Source of the DNA: Acetatifactor muris
Lineage (GTDB): Bacteria; Bacillota; Clostridia; Lachnospirales; Lachnospiraceae
Direction: 5' to 3'
Assembly: GCF_024623325.1 (NCBI RefSeq)
Contig: NZ_JANJZD010000002.1
Location: 1 to 64,000 of the forward strand
DNA: 64,000 nucleotides
Shown: positions 22,546 to 31,059 of the stretch, one piece after another
Layout of the letters: each line of letters begins with the position of its first letter
Numbering within the stretch: the stretch's first letter is position 1
Program-made: the position numbers and the translations under genes
The notes under the pieces: model-generated
Seen by the model: only the letters and a program-made list of their open reading frames with translations
Told to the model about the DNA's origin: nothing
Database searches by the model: none

Positions 22546-23643
22546 CTACTGCTGTGCCGCTGGAACATAATGGAGTTTATTGCTATCCAAAAACAGTATC
22601 CTGCCGTCTGCCAGTGCTGCCATCGGATAAAAACCTTCCGTGCTGAAAGGCAGTTTACCTGCGGGAACCTTCCATTTGATATTGGCGCTCCCCAGGTCAT
22701 ATCCAAGGATTCCTTCTCCGCCGAAAATCACAAGGTCACAATCCCTCCCCGGGCATACATTTGAATAGAAACTGCCATCACTGCGGAGCATAAAAGAAGT
22801 GGCATCCCCTATATGGCCGTCTCGTCCGTCCAGTTCAACGATCACGGAAGTGCCATCATCTGCAACACTGTCGCGAAGCACGGCGTATACCTTTCCATCT
22901 CTGCCCCTCCCCATAGCGGTACGGAGACTATAAACCTTGTAATCATAACTGATTTTATTCAGGAAATTTCCTTCCGCATTAAAAGCCAGCACTGCTGTTC
23001 CATCGACCTGGGTGGACAGGTAGATATCCCCGTTCCCTGCCACTGCGATCATACGGGGGGAGAAGACCTCCTTCTTTACATATTCGGAAATGTCCAGTTT
23101 TGCCGTCACCTCACCGGACGGGCTGACCCTCCATACTTCACAGTGTTCTGTAGGGCAGACAACCTCATCATCCCTCATCGTTTCCTCAATATCCTTATCC
23201 TCCGCCACCACATACAGGTTCCCCTGCTCATCCGTGGTCATGACGGAAAAAGTCATCCCATCCGGCGCCGTCACCTGCAGGGCCTCCCCGTCAGCCTCCC
23301 CTGGCTTCATCTTCAGGATTCCGGAGCCCCCGTCCTGATCCCTGCTCAATAAATAAATGGCATCCGAAGACGCCGTAAGCCAGTCTACAGGCACACTCCC
23401 CTTATAATCTATGGTCTGCGCTTCTGTAGATAACGGCGGCAGTACGGAACTCTGGCCGCTTTCCTGCGGGGTAATGCCAGAATCCCCACCGGAACCGGAA
23501 TCTGCGGAATCCTCCAGCAAGCCCGTCTGCTGTACATCCGCCGCCATAACGTCTGCATTCGATTCCGTGCTGCCGCAGCCAGTTAGACACAAAGCCCCTG
23601 CCAATAACAGCGTACCCAAAAGCCTGTATTTTCCTGTTCTCAT
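22546..23643 (-). CDS. Lipoprotein, probable beta-propeller
   Basis: 365 residues. Signal sequence YRLLGTLLLAGALCLTGCG with lipobox LTGC, so it is outside and membrane-anchored. A Ser/Gly-rich linker of about 40 residues follows. The rest has repeated strands of the type DEQGNLYVVAEDKD, AVAGNGDIYLSTQVDG and MGRGRDGKVYAVLRD, typical of NHL/YncE-like propeller blades. It probably binds a ligand or protein at the surface. It is third in the ECF sigma operon (168 bases after the anti-sigma stop). Confidence 0.78.
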   Translation of the reverse strand: MRTGKYRLLGTLLLAGALCLTGCGSTESNADVMAADVQQTGLLEDSADSGSGGDSGITPQESGQSSVLPPLSTEAQTIDYKGSVPVDWLTASSDAIYLLSRDQDGGSGILKMKPGEADGEALQVTAPDGMTFSVMTTDEQGNLYVVAEDKDIEETMRDDEVVCPTEHCEVWRVSPSGEVTAKLDISEYVKKEVFSPRMIAVAGNGDIYLSTQVDGTAVLAFNAEGNFLNKISYDYKVYSLRTAMGRGRDGKVYAVLRDSVADDGTSVIVELDGRDGHIGDATSFMLRSDGSFYSNVCPGRDCDLVIFGGEGILGYDLGSANIKWKVPAGKLPFSTEGFYPMAALADGRILFLDSNKLHYVPAAQQ

Positions 23644-23810
23644 ATTTTCTCTTTTCCTCCATGTATACGGGCTGATTCCGTTTCGCTCTTACAGGGCATT
23701 ATGACCTGTTCAATCCTGATGCCCTGTACCTGCCTGCTTTCAGACAGTATCAATCCTGTATTTTCTTTCCGCGTTAGTGCGTTTACGAAAAGCCACCTTT
23801 TCCCCTGTTT

Positions 23811-24458
23811 CTAACGAAGCGTATCGGAATCGTCTGCCTCTTCCCATGCCTCCTGCCTCTGCTGCTGCACGTCCGGATTCTGTTCAAGAGCAAAGTCTCT
23901 TTTGGAATTAAAATCCAGGATCTGCAGAAGTTCTTCGTCTGTCAGTGCCCTTTCCGGCAGATAGAAGCAGCCGGTGTCTCTGGCATAAACCAGCTGATCA
24001 GAATCCACAGCCTGCCCTGCATTTTCCACCAGTGTCAGCGTACCCTCCGGGAATCTGCCGTTCTCATACTCCTTTTTCAGCGCTTCCTTACGGCTTTCTT
24101 CCTCCTTTGTGTATTCCCTGCTGAACTGGTCGGCATGGAAGCTGCGCTGCTCATACTGGACCATGTTATAAATATCCTGCACCTCTGCTTCGGGGACCTC
24201 CTGCATCCTTGCCATTACTTTGTCGCTGGTAATCGCACTCCGGAGTCCCAGATACCCTGCATAGGCCGGAATGGACACCGTCCCGATTACCAGCAGGCAG
24301 GCTGCCGCCGATGCCATATTCCTCTTAAAACTGTTCCGTCTGTAGGTTCCGTCTGCCATCTGTGTTCTTACATTCATGATCATTTCCTCCTCAAAATTTT
24401 CTTTCATGTGTACCTGATTCATCGCATGTTTCAACTGACTGCCATTCACCGTGCTCAT
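23811..24458 (-). CDS. Membrane anti-sigma factor-like protein
   Basis: 215 residues from ATG 24458, which overlaps the sigma stop by 4 bases (ATGA). An N-terminal cytosolic part of about 60 residues (MNQVHMKENFEEEMIMNVRT) precedes one membrane segment (NMASAAACLLVIGTVSIPAYAG). The outer part is acidic and helical, with a TFxLPERALTDEELLQILDF-like motif near residue 180. The layout and coupling to the sigma gene support an anti-sigma role: binding the sigma factor until a wall signal arrives. No zinc (HxxxCxxC) motif is present. Confidence 0.8.
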   Translation of the reverse strand: MSTVNGSQLKHAMNQVHMKENFEEEMIMNVRTQMADGTYRRNSFKRNMASAAACLLVIGTVSIPAYAGYLGLRSAITSDKVMARMQEVPEAEVQDIYNMVQYEQRSFHADQFSREYTKEEESRKEALKKEYENGRFPEGTLTLVENAGQAVDSDQLVYARDTGCFYLPERALTDEELLQILDFNSKRDFALEQNPDVQQQRQEAWEEADDSDTLR

Positions 24459-24922
24459 CTGCAATATTCCTCCTTCCAGGTAGTCCGAAACTGCTCCCTT
24501 CCACGCTGCAGCCTCTTTTTGACCGCATGCTCCGTGATCCCCAGGATACCGGCAATCTCCTTTACCTGGTATCCTTCTACATAATGGAGTACCATCACGG
24601 CTCTCTGCTTTGGGGGCATCTGGAGGAGCTCCCGCACCGCCTCCCTGTCTTCCTGCTGGGATACCAGTGTGCCTGCAAGCTCCTCAATGGGCACCTTCGG
24701 GTGCCGGAATCTGAACCGCTGTATGTCCCTGCAGTGATTAGTCGCCACCTTAATCAGCCATGCCTTTTCATGCTCGCCGTCCACAAATTTCGGTTTTTTC
24801 TCCAGATATTTGCAGAAGGTCTCCTGAATGGCATCCTGGGTATCCTGTTCACTGCCGAGTATCACAATGCAGATCCGGTACAGCATCTCGCTGTGTTTCC
24901 TTACTGCCGCTTCCAGGTCCAT
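24455..24922 (-). CDS. ECF RNA polymerase sigma factor
   Basis: 155 residues; the frame opens much earlier, but AAGGAG ten bases before ATG 24922 and family length support this start. Region 2: SEMLYRICIVILGSEQDTQD then AIQETFCKYL and KAWLIKVATNHCRD. Region 4: LLQMPPKQRAVMVLHYVEGY with the HTH VKEIAGILGITEHAVKKRLQRGREQF. It directs polymerase to its own regulon, likely the downstream lipoprotein and amidase genes. The start of the anti-sigma gene overlaps its stop. Confidence 0.9.
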   Translation of the reverse strand: MDLEAAVRKHSEMLYRICIVILGSEQDTQDAIQETFCKYLEKKPKFVDGEHEKAWLIKVATNHCRDIQRFRFRHPKVPIEELAGTLVSQQEDREAVRELLQMPPKQRAVMVLHYVEGYQVKEIAGILGITEHAVKKRLQRGREQFRTTWKEEYCR

Positions 24923-25292
24923 ATCTTTCCATCTCCTTCCTGTTCCACATCCATCGCTCAAAATACCCGGACCTGGAAGAATTCCCGTTACCGTTCGCAG
25001 GGCGGGAAAATTTGAATAACAGCAGATGTCAAGCTTGCTTGTAAGTCCGTTGTTATCCGGTTTTCCACATCGGTCGGACGCCCGATGCTTCTTGTCCGGC
25101 ATAAGACGGGCAGGAAGATGTCCCTGCGAACTACATCCGTGCCCGAAAATCTTTCCGGGTATCCTTTGGTTGGATGCTGTTATACTTATGACACGCAATT
25201 AGAAGACGAAAGGTGACCTTTTTGCAAAATTTTTTAAGACATGCCAGATTTATCAAAGAAATGCAGGAAATAAAGGTTTTATTTAAGAAAAA
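24923..25292. other. Gap upstream of the ECF sigma gene
   Basis: No gene supported; open frames on both strands lack ribosome sites. On the minus strand it must hold the sigma promoter. A TTGACA lies at about 25030-25035 but I see no convincing -10 17 bases on. A TATAAC at about 25182-25187 is another candidate. Confidence 0.4.
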
Positions 25293-25338
25293 CTGCCCTC
25301 TCCTGACAAGGGTTTTCTCCTTATCAAAAGAGGACAGG
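25293..25338 (-). terminator. Rho-independent terminator of the lipoprotein gene
   Basis: Minus strand arms CCTGTCCTCTTTTGATAAGG and CCTTGTCAGGAGAGGGCAG pair over 19 bases with several G-U pairs, loop about 6, then TTTTT (25292-25288). It starts seven bases after the stop at 25346. Confidence 0.7.
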
Positions 25339-25345
25339 CAAAGGT

Positions 25346-26029
25346 TCAGGCCACTTTTACAATACAAATCTGGGTTGCTTTCAGTCCGCTGCCGGAAGAA
25401 CTTCCCCATATCTGAATGAACTGGCCGGATGCCAGGTCCGCCGCTGTTGCTGCTGACATTTCAGATCTGGCCCCTCCATCGTAAATTATTTTTATAGCAA
25501 ACAGGGTATTTTCATCGTATGTAACTGCAATCTTGTTAAACTCAGAATCATCCCCGCTGCCAGGAGACACTACGATATCACCTCCATTATCCGATTTTTC
25601 TGTAATGGCCTCTACCACGGTAAGCTGCCCATCCTTCAGCTCTTTGATATCCCCTTCCAGATTGGGAGTACTGTCCACCCATTCTGTAGATGTGCCAGAC
25701 GTACTTTGACTTTGTGCTTCCGGCTGTTGTTCAGGCTGTTCTTTCTGTGCGCTGTCTGTTCCCTGGCTGCTGCTTTCACCGGATTGCGGTTCCGGTGATG
25801 CTTCCGGTGACTCCGGTTCATTCCCGGTGTCGGTTCCTTCTGCATCCGCTTCCGGTTCCGGAGCAGAAACATTGTCCTCTGTATCATCCTCCGGGATCGG
25901 CTCGCCCTGAACCACCTGTGGTTCCTGGGTATCTGATGCTTCCTCCGTCTTTCCACAGGCACATACCGCAAGGCTCAGGATGCACAGCACCCCTGTCAAT
26001 AAGATCATTTTTCCTGTTTTCTTTTTCAT
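25346..26029 (-). CDS. Lipoprotein with acidic Pro/Glu/Ser linker
   Basis: 227 residues. Signal sequence MILLTGVLCILSLAVCACG with lipobox VCAC. Residues about 28-115 are a low-complexity spacer rich in E, S, Q, P and G (EPEADAEGTDTGNEPESP), likely an extended stalk through the wall. The last 110 residues form a small beta domain (EGDIKELKDGQLTVVEAITE; IAVTYDENTLFAIKIIYDGG; GSGLKATQICIVKV). Family not recognised. The dispersed repeat lies 125 bases upstream and a good terminator follows, so it is its own unit. Confidence 0.75.
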   Translation of the reverse strand: MKKKTGKMILLTGVLCILSLAVCACGKTEEASDTQEPQVVQGEPIPEDDTEDNVSAPEPEADAEGTDTGNEPESPEASPEPQSGESSSQGTDSAQKEQPEQQPEAQSQSTSGTSTEWVDSTPNLEGDIKELKDGQLTVVEAITEKSDNGGDIVVSPGSGDDSEFNKIAVTYDENTLFAIKIIYDGGARSEMSAATAADLASGQFIQIWGSSSGSGLKATQICIVKVA

Positions 26030-26153
26030 GTTGTTCTCCTCTCATATAAAATTCCATCCACAGTTTATCCAGTATTTCTGCAGATTTTTGTCTATTCTAT
26101 CAGAGTAGTCTCTAAAAAGCCTCTAAAACATCTTAAAAAAGAATGAACTTAAT

Positions 26154-26222
26154 TTATTATTGCTCCATTGACAGATTTTGAGAAGATGTTTGTTTTCAGC
26201 CCTTCCCAAAATCGGTCAATGG
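26154..26222. repeat. Dispersed repeat, copy 4, as a full inverted repeat
   Basis: Only here does the repeat appear with its mirror half. Arm CCATTGACAGATTTTGAGAA (26165-26184) faces the inverted arm TTCCCAAAATCGGTCAATGG (26203-26222). Leader AATTTATTATTG precedes it. The RNA would fold into a long hairpin with a loop of about 16. It sits between the divergent lipoprotein (25346-26029) and ferredoxin (26306) genes. Confidence 0.65.
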
Positions 26223-26305
26223 CAGTAAAATTGACAGAAGAGGATAAAATCAGAAACCATGGTGCAGGGACGTGGTCATTACTCCAATTTTGAAAGGGAA
26301 AATAT

Positions 26306-27094
26306 ATGACAGGTATCTATTTAAGCGGAACGGGAAACACAGAACATTGTATCAAAAAGCTGTTTTTTTTACTGGATAAAACTGCGCCGGCAGTTCCGAT
26401 GGAGCAGAAAGATGCGATACATTTATTATCACAGCATGACTTTATCGTTTTTGCATATCCTGTTCAGTTTTCAAACGTTCCTGTCATGGTAAAAGATTTT
26501 ATCAAAAGCCAGCCGGATCTTTGGAAGGGTAAAAAAATACTCTGCGTTGCCACTATGGGATTGTTCAGCGGAGACGGCGCAGGCTGCTCGGCACGGCTGC
26601 TCAAAAAGTATGGCGCCAAAATCGTTGGCGGTTTCCATATCCGTATGCCTGATTCTGTCTGTGATGTAAAGCTGCTGAAAAAAACCTTTCAGGAGAACCG
26701 GGAAATCATCCGGAAAGCAGACAGAAAGATTGAGAAATGCGCAGAGGAAATCAGGAAAGGCAGGTATCCCAAAAACGGCCTGCATCTTTATAACCGAATC
26801 GCCGGATTACTCTGCCAACGTTTGTGGTACTACAGCAAAACCAAAAGTTACTCGGATCAATTAAAAATCAGTAATGCCTGTACAGGCTGCGGGCTTTGTA
26901 CCCGGCTCTGCCCGGCAGACAACCTTACCCTGAAAAATGGAAAAGCGGCTGCCGGAAAACACTGTACCATGTGTTACCGGTGCATCAGTTCCTGTCCGGC
27001 AAGGGCAATTACATTACTGGGGCACACAGTCATTGAGCAGTGCCGCTATGATAAATATATCCAAAACGGGAAAAAGAACGAGCCTTTAAAATGA
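26306..27094 (+). CDS. EFR1-family ferredoxin with flavodoxin-like domain
   Basis: 262 residues, AAAGGG before the ATG. Residues 1-150 are a flavodoxin-like fold: the FMN phosphate loop YLSGTGNTEHC, then FVFAYPVQFSNVP and ATMGLFSGDGAG. Residues about 190-240 carry two 4Fe-4S motifs: CTGCGLCTRLCP and CTMCYRCISSCP. It should shuttle electrons between flavin and iron-sulfur partners in an anaerobe; the partner is unknown. First of three consecutive plus-strand genes. Confidence 0.9.
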   Translation: MTGIYLSGTGNTEHCIKKLFFLLDKTAPAVPMEQKDAIHLLSQHDFIVFAYPVQFSNVPVMVKDFIKSQPDLWKGKKILCVATMGLFSGDGAGCSARLLKKYGAKIVGGFHIRMPDSVCDVKLLKKTFQENREIIRKADRKIEKCAEEIRKGRYPKNGLHLYNRIAGLLCQRLWYYSKTKSYSDQLKISNACTGCGLCTRLCPADNLTLKNGKAAAGKHCTMCYRCISSCPARAITLLGHTVIEQCRYDKYIQNGKKNEPLK

Positions 27095-27127
27095 AATGAA
27101 ACATAAAGGGAAGGGAGCAACAAATCA

Positions 27128-27589
27128 ATGAAAATCGAAACATGCAAAAAAGAATCCTTTGTTGTAATCGGAAAAGAAGGGGCGACAACGGACGGAGCCG
27201 GCTTTATTCAGAAGTTATGGGATGAGGCGAATTCCCATTTTGGAGAAATCGCGCATCTGGCAAAGAAAGATGAAGATGGGAACATCAGCGGAATATGGGG
27301 CGCAATGTCTGACTTTTCCCGTTCCTTCCAGCCCTGGGAGGGCTTTCAGAAAGGGCTTTACCTTGCAGGGGTGGAGTGTAATGAAGATGCAAAAGCCCCC
27401 GATGGCTGGACAAAGTGGGTGATACCCGGCTATGAGTATATTTATGTGGAACGTGAAAATGATAATACCTTTTCAGAAGTAATCCGATATATGAAGGGCA
27501 ATGGTATTGCTCTGGCTGGTGCCGTCCATGATTTTACCTGTCCAAAGACCGGGAAAGGGTATATATTTTTTCCCATAAGGAAGCTGTAA
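27128..27589 (+). CDS. GyrI-like effector-binding domain protein
   Basis: 153 residues, GGGAGC before the ATG. A stand-alone GyrI/AraC-effector domain: CKKESFVVIGKEGATTDGAG at the start and IWGAMSDFSRSFQPW in the middle. Later blocks are GLYLAGVECNEDAKAPDGWTK and WVIPGYEYIYVERENDNTFS. Without an HTH it may bind or hydrolyse a small hydrophobic molecule. It follows the ferredoxin by 33 bases and precedes the DUF3795 gene by 27, so the three are likely one operon. Confidence 0.85.
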   Translation: MKIETCKKESFVVIGKEGATTDGAGFIQKLWDEANSHFGEIAHLAKKDEDGNISGIWGAMSDFSRSFQPWEGFQKGLYLAGVECNEDAKAPDGWTKWVIPGYEYIYVERENDNTFSEVIRYMKGNGIALAGAVHDFTCPKTGKGYIFFPIRKL

Positions 27590-27616
27590 AAAAGCGAATT
27601 TGAGGAGGAAAACAGA

Positions 27617-28081
27617 ATGAAATCTATCTGCGGAATTGATTGTACGAACTGTGAATTATGCAGCACTTGTAACGGATGTGCAGCAACAGAAGGGCAGCCT
27701 TTTGGGGCGGAATGCCTTGTTGCACAGTGCTGTAAAAAAGGGAAAACAGCGTTAAGCGAATTAAAAGAAAAGCTGATTGCGGCCTTCCATGCGCTGCAGA
27801 TTCCAGATATGGAAGAAGTAACAGAGCTGAATGCGCTGAAAGGTTCCTTTGCGAACATTGAATATACCCTTCCAAACGGCCAGACCGTAAAGTTTTGGGA
27901 TGACAACAGGATTTATTTAGGGAATCAGCTTCATAAAAAGGACAGCGACAGATGTTATGGAATTATCGCTGATGAGAAATATCTCATGGTGTCTGAGTAC
28001 AGCGGCTATGGAACTGATGCGGAAATAATTGTATTCAAACGTTGGAATAAAATAGAGAAAAGCGGAATGATTCATAGATAA
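27617..28081 (+). CDS. DUF3795-like Cys-rich protein
   Basis: 154 residues, GAGGAGG before the ATG. The first 45 residues have eight cysteines (CGIDCTNCELCSTCNGC, then CLVAQCC), a DUF3795 pattern that looks able to bind metal or an Fe-S cluster. The middle is helical (TALSELKEKLIAAFHALQIP), and a beta-rich end follows (YTLPNGQTVKFWDDNRIYLG; KYLMVSEYSGYGTDAEIIVF). Role unknown. Linked in one direction with the ferredoxin and GyrI-like genes. Confidence 0.8.
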   Translation: MKSICGIDCTNCELCSTCNGCAATEGQPFGAECLVAQCCKKGKTALSELKEKLIAAFHALQIPDMEEVTELNALKGSFANIEYTLPNGQTVKFWDDNRIYLGNQLHKKDSDRCYGIIADEKYLMVSEYSGYGTDAEIIVFKRWNKIEKSGMIHR

Positions 28082-28115
28082 GCCAATATCCCAAGAAGAT
28101 ATTATAAACAATGGA

Positions 28116-28307
28116 ATGAAAGCGTCTTCTTCAAAAAACAGGCCGCCATGGAACTACACTGTTGTTAACTCTTGGGAGAAAGGGCTGCGGTTTCATCAAA
28201 GTTCGGTGTATTTGGTCGGTCATTCATGGGGGAGCATTCTGGGACTGCGCTTTGTCCAGGCAGGTTGTTACACACAAGGGTTCTCAATGTGGAAGAACAA
28301 ATTATAA
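28116..28307 (+). pseudogene. Alpha/beta hydrolase fragment
   Basis: A 63-codon frame holds the nucleophile elbow VYLVGHSWGSILGLRFVQ of an alpha/beta hydrolase (proline iminopeptidase-like) but nothing before or after it. The GHSWGS Ser would be the nucleophile; the Asp and His of the triad are missing. No good ribosome site. It is a gene scar between DUF3795 and GNAT genes. Confidence 0.65.
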
Positions 28308-28369
28308 TAATTTAGTGCGTCTTAATGCTATCAGGTAAAGACGACAAATCGGGGTTTATGGAGGAAAAT

Positions 28370-28822
28370 ATGCAAGAGTATGAATATATCACTTTAAGGC
28401 AGCGACCAGAATTAAAGAATCGGGCAGCCGAATGGTTTTATTACAAATGGGGAGTACCACAAGAAGCTTACCTTGAATGTATGGAATCTTACCTTAACAA
28501 CAAAACCGAGTATGGCTGGTATCTCTGTTTAGATAAGGACAGAATCATAGGAGGACTTGGAGTAATCGAAAATGATTTTCATGACAGAAAAGACCTCACA
28601 CCGAATGTTTGCGCCGTGTATACAGAGGAAGAATATCGCTGTAAAGGAATTGCAGGACATTTGCTTAATATGGTTGTAGATGACTTGAAATCTAAAGCTA
28701 TATCCCCAATCTATTTACTTACTGACCATACAGGCTTTTATGAAAGATACGGTTGGGAATTTTTGTGTCTGGTTCAAGGAAATGACGAACCAGAGATGTC
28801 AAGAATGTATATCCACAGATAA
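28370..28822 (+). CDS. GNAT-family N-acetyltransferase
   Basis: 150 residues from ATG 28370, preceded by GGAGG (an earlier in-frame ATG overlaps that site). Acetyl-CoA-binding motif A: VCAVYTEEEYRCKGIAGHLL (the Q/RxxGxG/A type, here RCKGIA). The core ends with FYERYGWEFL. Substrate not predictable. Alone between two scars; the next GNAT follows after 149 bases that hold nothing I recognise. Confidence 0.85.
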   Translation: MQEYEYITLRQRPELKNRAAEWFYYKWGVPQEAYLECMESYLNNKTEYGWYLCLDKDRIIGGLGVIENDFHDRKDLTPNVCAVYTEEEYRCKGIAGHLLNMVVDDLKSKAISPIYLLTDHTGFYERYGWEFLCLVQGNDEPEMSRMYIHR

Positions 28823-28971
28823 ATTTCAGTTTATCGGTAGTTTATGCAGAACAAGAAATTGAAATCTTGTACAGATGGGGATTATGCAGAAAAGAAGATA
28901 GCCTTTTAAGCAATCACCTAAACTAATAGGGTGGTTAATTTTGTTTAATAAAGCAAAGGAGGACGCAGACT

Positions 28972-29868
28972 TTGAATGTACATAAAGGCAGGAAGAGTAT
29001 TACACAAAGGCCATTTCGTATTTTAGCAGACTGCGAAAGAATCTATCAGTTTTTGCTTGAAATTTATGAGAGGGACTGGAGAAACGGCGTACCAGCCCCC
29101 TTTTTTGAATACGCATACGCATCATTTTCTTACTGGATGGATATCTCCTATTCTTACAAAAACCGCATCTGGGAATGCAATGGAGAAATCGTGGCGTTCT
29201 GCTTTTATGAAAATCCGGTGACAGACATTTATTTCTGCCTGAAACCCGGATATGAAAAGCTGGCATCCGAAATGGTGCAATACGCTGATGAAAATATGTT
29301 TACAAACAAAGAAGGCATTCAATTTATTTTCTTCGGCGGACAGGATGCATTGATGCGTTACGCACAACAGCTGGGATACCATAAGAAGTACGAGCGTTGG
29401 GATATGCAGTATGATTTTGCAGATGAATTGGATTTTCCGCTGCCGGAAGGTTTTCACTTTGTAAACCCCCAGGACATTGACAGGACAAACGTGGGCAAAT
29501 GCTGTTTTAAAGGTTTTGACCATGAGCAGTGTGAAGGTCCGTGGAATCATCAGCATGAGCAGCACAATTATATACTGAGCACCACGCCGCACGCAACGCC
29601 GGAACTGGATGTGGTTATTGCAGATGAGTCGGGAGAATATGCCTGCTATGCAGGGATGTGGTGGACACCTGAAAATCACCTGGCATACATGGAACCTCTC
29701 TGCACCATTCCTGAATACCGGCATAAAGGTCTTGCGGCGGCGGCATTATCTGAAATGTATCGGAAAACCAAAGCATTAGGCGCAACACATATGACAGGCG
29801 GTTCCGGCAGATTTTATCAAAAAACAGGATTCCAAAATGCCGTAAAATGGACATTCTGGGAAAAATAA
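28972..29868 (+). CDS. GNAT-family N-acetyltransferase, two-domain
   Basis: 298 residues starting at TTG 28972, nine bases after AAAGGAGG. The N-terminal half is a degenerate GNAT-like domain (FLLEIYERDWRNGVPAPFFE). The C-terminal half has the clear motif A: MEPLCTIPEYRHKGLAAAAL (RHKGLA) followed by GGSGRFYQKTGFQNA. Such tandem-GNAT proteins often have one active half. Substrate unknown. A strong terminator follows 48 bases downstream. Confidence 0.85.
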   Translation: MNVHKGRKSITQRPFRILADCERIYQFLLEIYERDWRNGVPAPFFEYAYASFSYWMDISYSYKNRIWECNGEIVAFCFYENPVTDIYFCLKPGYEKLASEMVQYADENMFTNKEGIQFIFFGGQDALMRYAQQLGYHKKYERWDMQYDFADELDFPLPEGFHFVNPQDIDRTNVGKCCFKGFDHEQCEGPWNHQHEQHNYILSTTPHATPELDVVIADESGEYACYAGMWWTPENHLAYMEPLCTIPEYRHKGLAAAALSEMYRKTKALGATHMTGGSGRFYQKTGFQNAVKWTFWEK

Positions 29869-29916
29869 TGTATAAGGACTGCTTAATTTATTGAACTTTT
29901 GCATGACCCACACAAC

Positions 29917-29957
29917 AAAACGGACGTATCACATCAGTTAGTCGATACGCCCGTTTT
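29917..29957 (+). terminator. Rho-independent terminator
   Basis: Arms AAAACGGACGTATC and GATACGCCCGTTTT (one G-U) around 13 bases, with A-rich 5' and T-rich 3' ends. It ends the GNAT gene and may also act on the minus strand. Confidence 0.75.
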
Positions 29958-29981
29958 GCTTTCCCATATATGGCAGCCGCC

Positions 29982-30128
29982 CTAATTTAATTTCGCCAGG
30001 TTTTCATTCATCTTTTTCAGGATAGAATCCTTTTGGTCTGATGTTACGGTCTTATCTTTTACGGCCTGGTCCAAAAGCTTTGTTACATCCTCAATATCCT
30101 TTTTATAGTTTTCCGCTGTCAGTTCCTC
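29982..30128 (-). pseudogene. 3' remnant of an unknown helical protein
   Basis: On the minus strand 48 codons read EELTAENYKKDIEDVTKLLD, then QAVKDKTVTSDQKDSILKK, ending MNENLAKLN and a stop at 29982. Two stops in a row lie directly before it, so only the C-terminus remains. The helical, charged sequence is well composed and clearly was coding. The tandem palindromes at 30172-30216 may be what is left of its promoter. Confidence 0.5.
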
Positions 30129-30171
30129 TTATTATTTTATCTTCACAGGTGCGCACCTTTTGAAAAAGACA

Positions 30172-30216
30172 GACTACCATGATAGTCCGTCTAAACAATA
30201 GACTATCATAGTAGTC
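30172..30216. promoter_or_regulatory. Two tandem 16-base near-palindromes
   Basis: GACTACCATGATAGTC (30172-30187) and GACTATCATAGTAGTC (30201-30216), centres 29 bases apart. Each is nearly self-complementary and they are near-copies of each other. Further left is the perfect palindrome AGGTGCGCACCT (30147-30158). They sit in front of the 3' remnant on the minus strand. A repressor binding two sites on one face of the helix is the simplest reading; the regulator is not identified. Confidence 0.5.
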
Positions 30217-30278
30217 CAAGTGCGTCAACGAATATTTTCTGACGAATCTCTTAAGAATTCCGATTACAGCCCACTTTT

Positions 30279-30542
30279 TTAATTGGGATAGAAATTTACC
30301 ACCATAAAAGTAAGCATTACATCCTGCTCATTGATATAGGTGTGCTTGACAGACGAGTCAAAAATAAGAGCGTCACCGCTGTTTAGCGTATAATTTCCCA
30401 TCTCTGTGTGCAGCGTTTCCCAGCTCGTTTCGCTGAAATGGATATGTATGTCAAAGGTGGTATTTCCTACCCGCTTCACAAGATCGGGCTTCACATCCAG
30501 AAGGGCGGTGGTGTGGCTGGTCTTGCTGGTGTCTTTGTTCAT
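30279..30542 (-). pseudogene. TnpW N-terminus fused to a cupin C-terminus
   Basis: 87 residues from ATG 30542 with AAAGGAG. The first 42 residues are those of transposon-encoded TnpW proteins (HTTALLDVKPDLVKRVGNTT, FDIHIHFSETSWETL). Then the sequence changes to MGNYTLNSGDALIFDSSVKH and TYINEQDVMLTFMVVNF, which is the end of a cupin regulator (His at the barrel end). Normal TnpW is about 60 residues and has another C-terminus. It therefore looks like a fusion left by recombination. Whether the chimera works is unknown. Confidence 0.65.
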
Positions 30543-30606
30543 AGACTCTCCTTTGCAAAAGCCATTGAAAGAATACATGATGTGTTCCTTGTATGCTTTT
30601 GTTGCA

Positions 30607-31059
30607 TTATTTACTTTTTCTTCTGTTGAATTTTTCTTTTGCAAAATCATAGGATTCTTGTATCATTGCTTTGAAATCCTCAAAGGTCTTATCAGAGGGA
30701 TTTAAAACACATACCCAGCTCATCCATGCGTAGACAGGGTGGGGAATAATGGTATCTAAAACGGTAAAATCATAATCCATTTTTACGATTTTTCCAGCAG
30801 GCGGACGCTCTGGAATATACCCAAATTTTTTAATAAAGGTCTGTTTCCTTAAACCGACATTCACACGATATACATTATCACGGTTCAACATAGAGCCTTT
30901 ATCATTATCACCGTCTTTTTCTTTAACAGTTAAAACATATACTCCCCGTTTCAAAACTCCGTTCGGATTATAAAAAATCCCTCGTTCTCCCCAACTTTCT
31001 ACCAATACAACATCTTTCAAATTAGACTGGCAGTAGGAAAGAATATCGTTTGGTGTCAT
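30607..31059 (-). CDS. DUF6194-like protein
   Basis: 150 residues. The ATG at 31059 overlaps the stop of the upstream gene by 4 bases. Conserved blocks: DVVLVESWGERGIFYNP, KRGVYVLTVKEKDGDNDK, FRVNVGL-like RVNVGLRKQTF, PHPVYAWMSWVCVLNPSDKT and the C-terminal ESYDFAKEKFNRR. These fit DUF6194, a family near YjbR-like proteins with no known activity. It forms a two-gene unit with the small barrel protein, divergent from the WYL regulator that probably controls it. Confidence 0.78.
   Translation of the reverse strand: MTPNDILSYCQSNLKDVVLVESWGERGIFYNPNGVLKRGVYVLTVKEKDGDNDKGSMLNRDNVYRVNVGLRKQTFIKKFGYIPERPPAGKIVKMDYDFTVLDTIIPHPVYAWMSWVCVLNPSDKTFEDFKAMIQESYDFAKEKFNRRKSK

Noticed and set aside
28823..28971. 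A gene or regulator between the two GNAT genes
   Set aside because: Only stop-rich sequence and the ribosome site of the second GNAT gene; nothing to support a feature.
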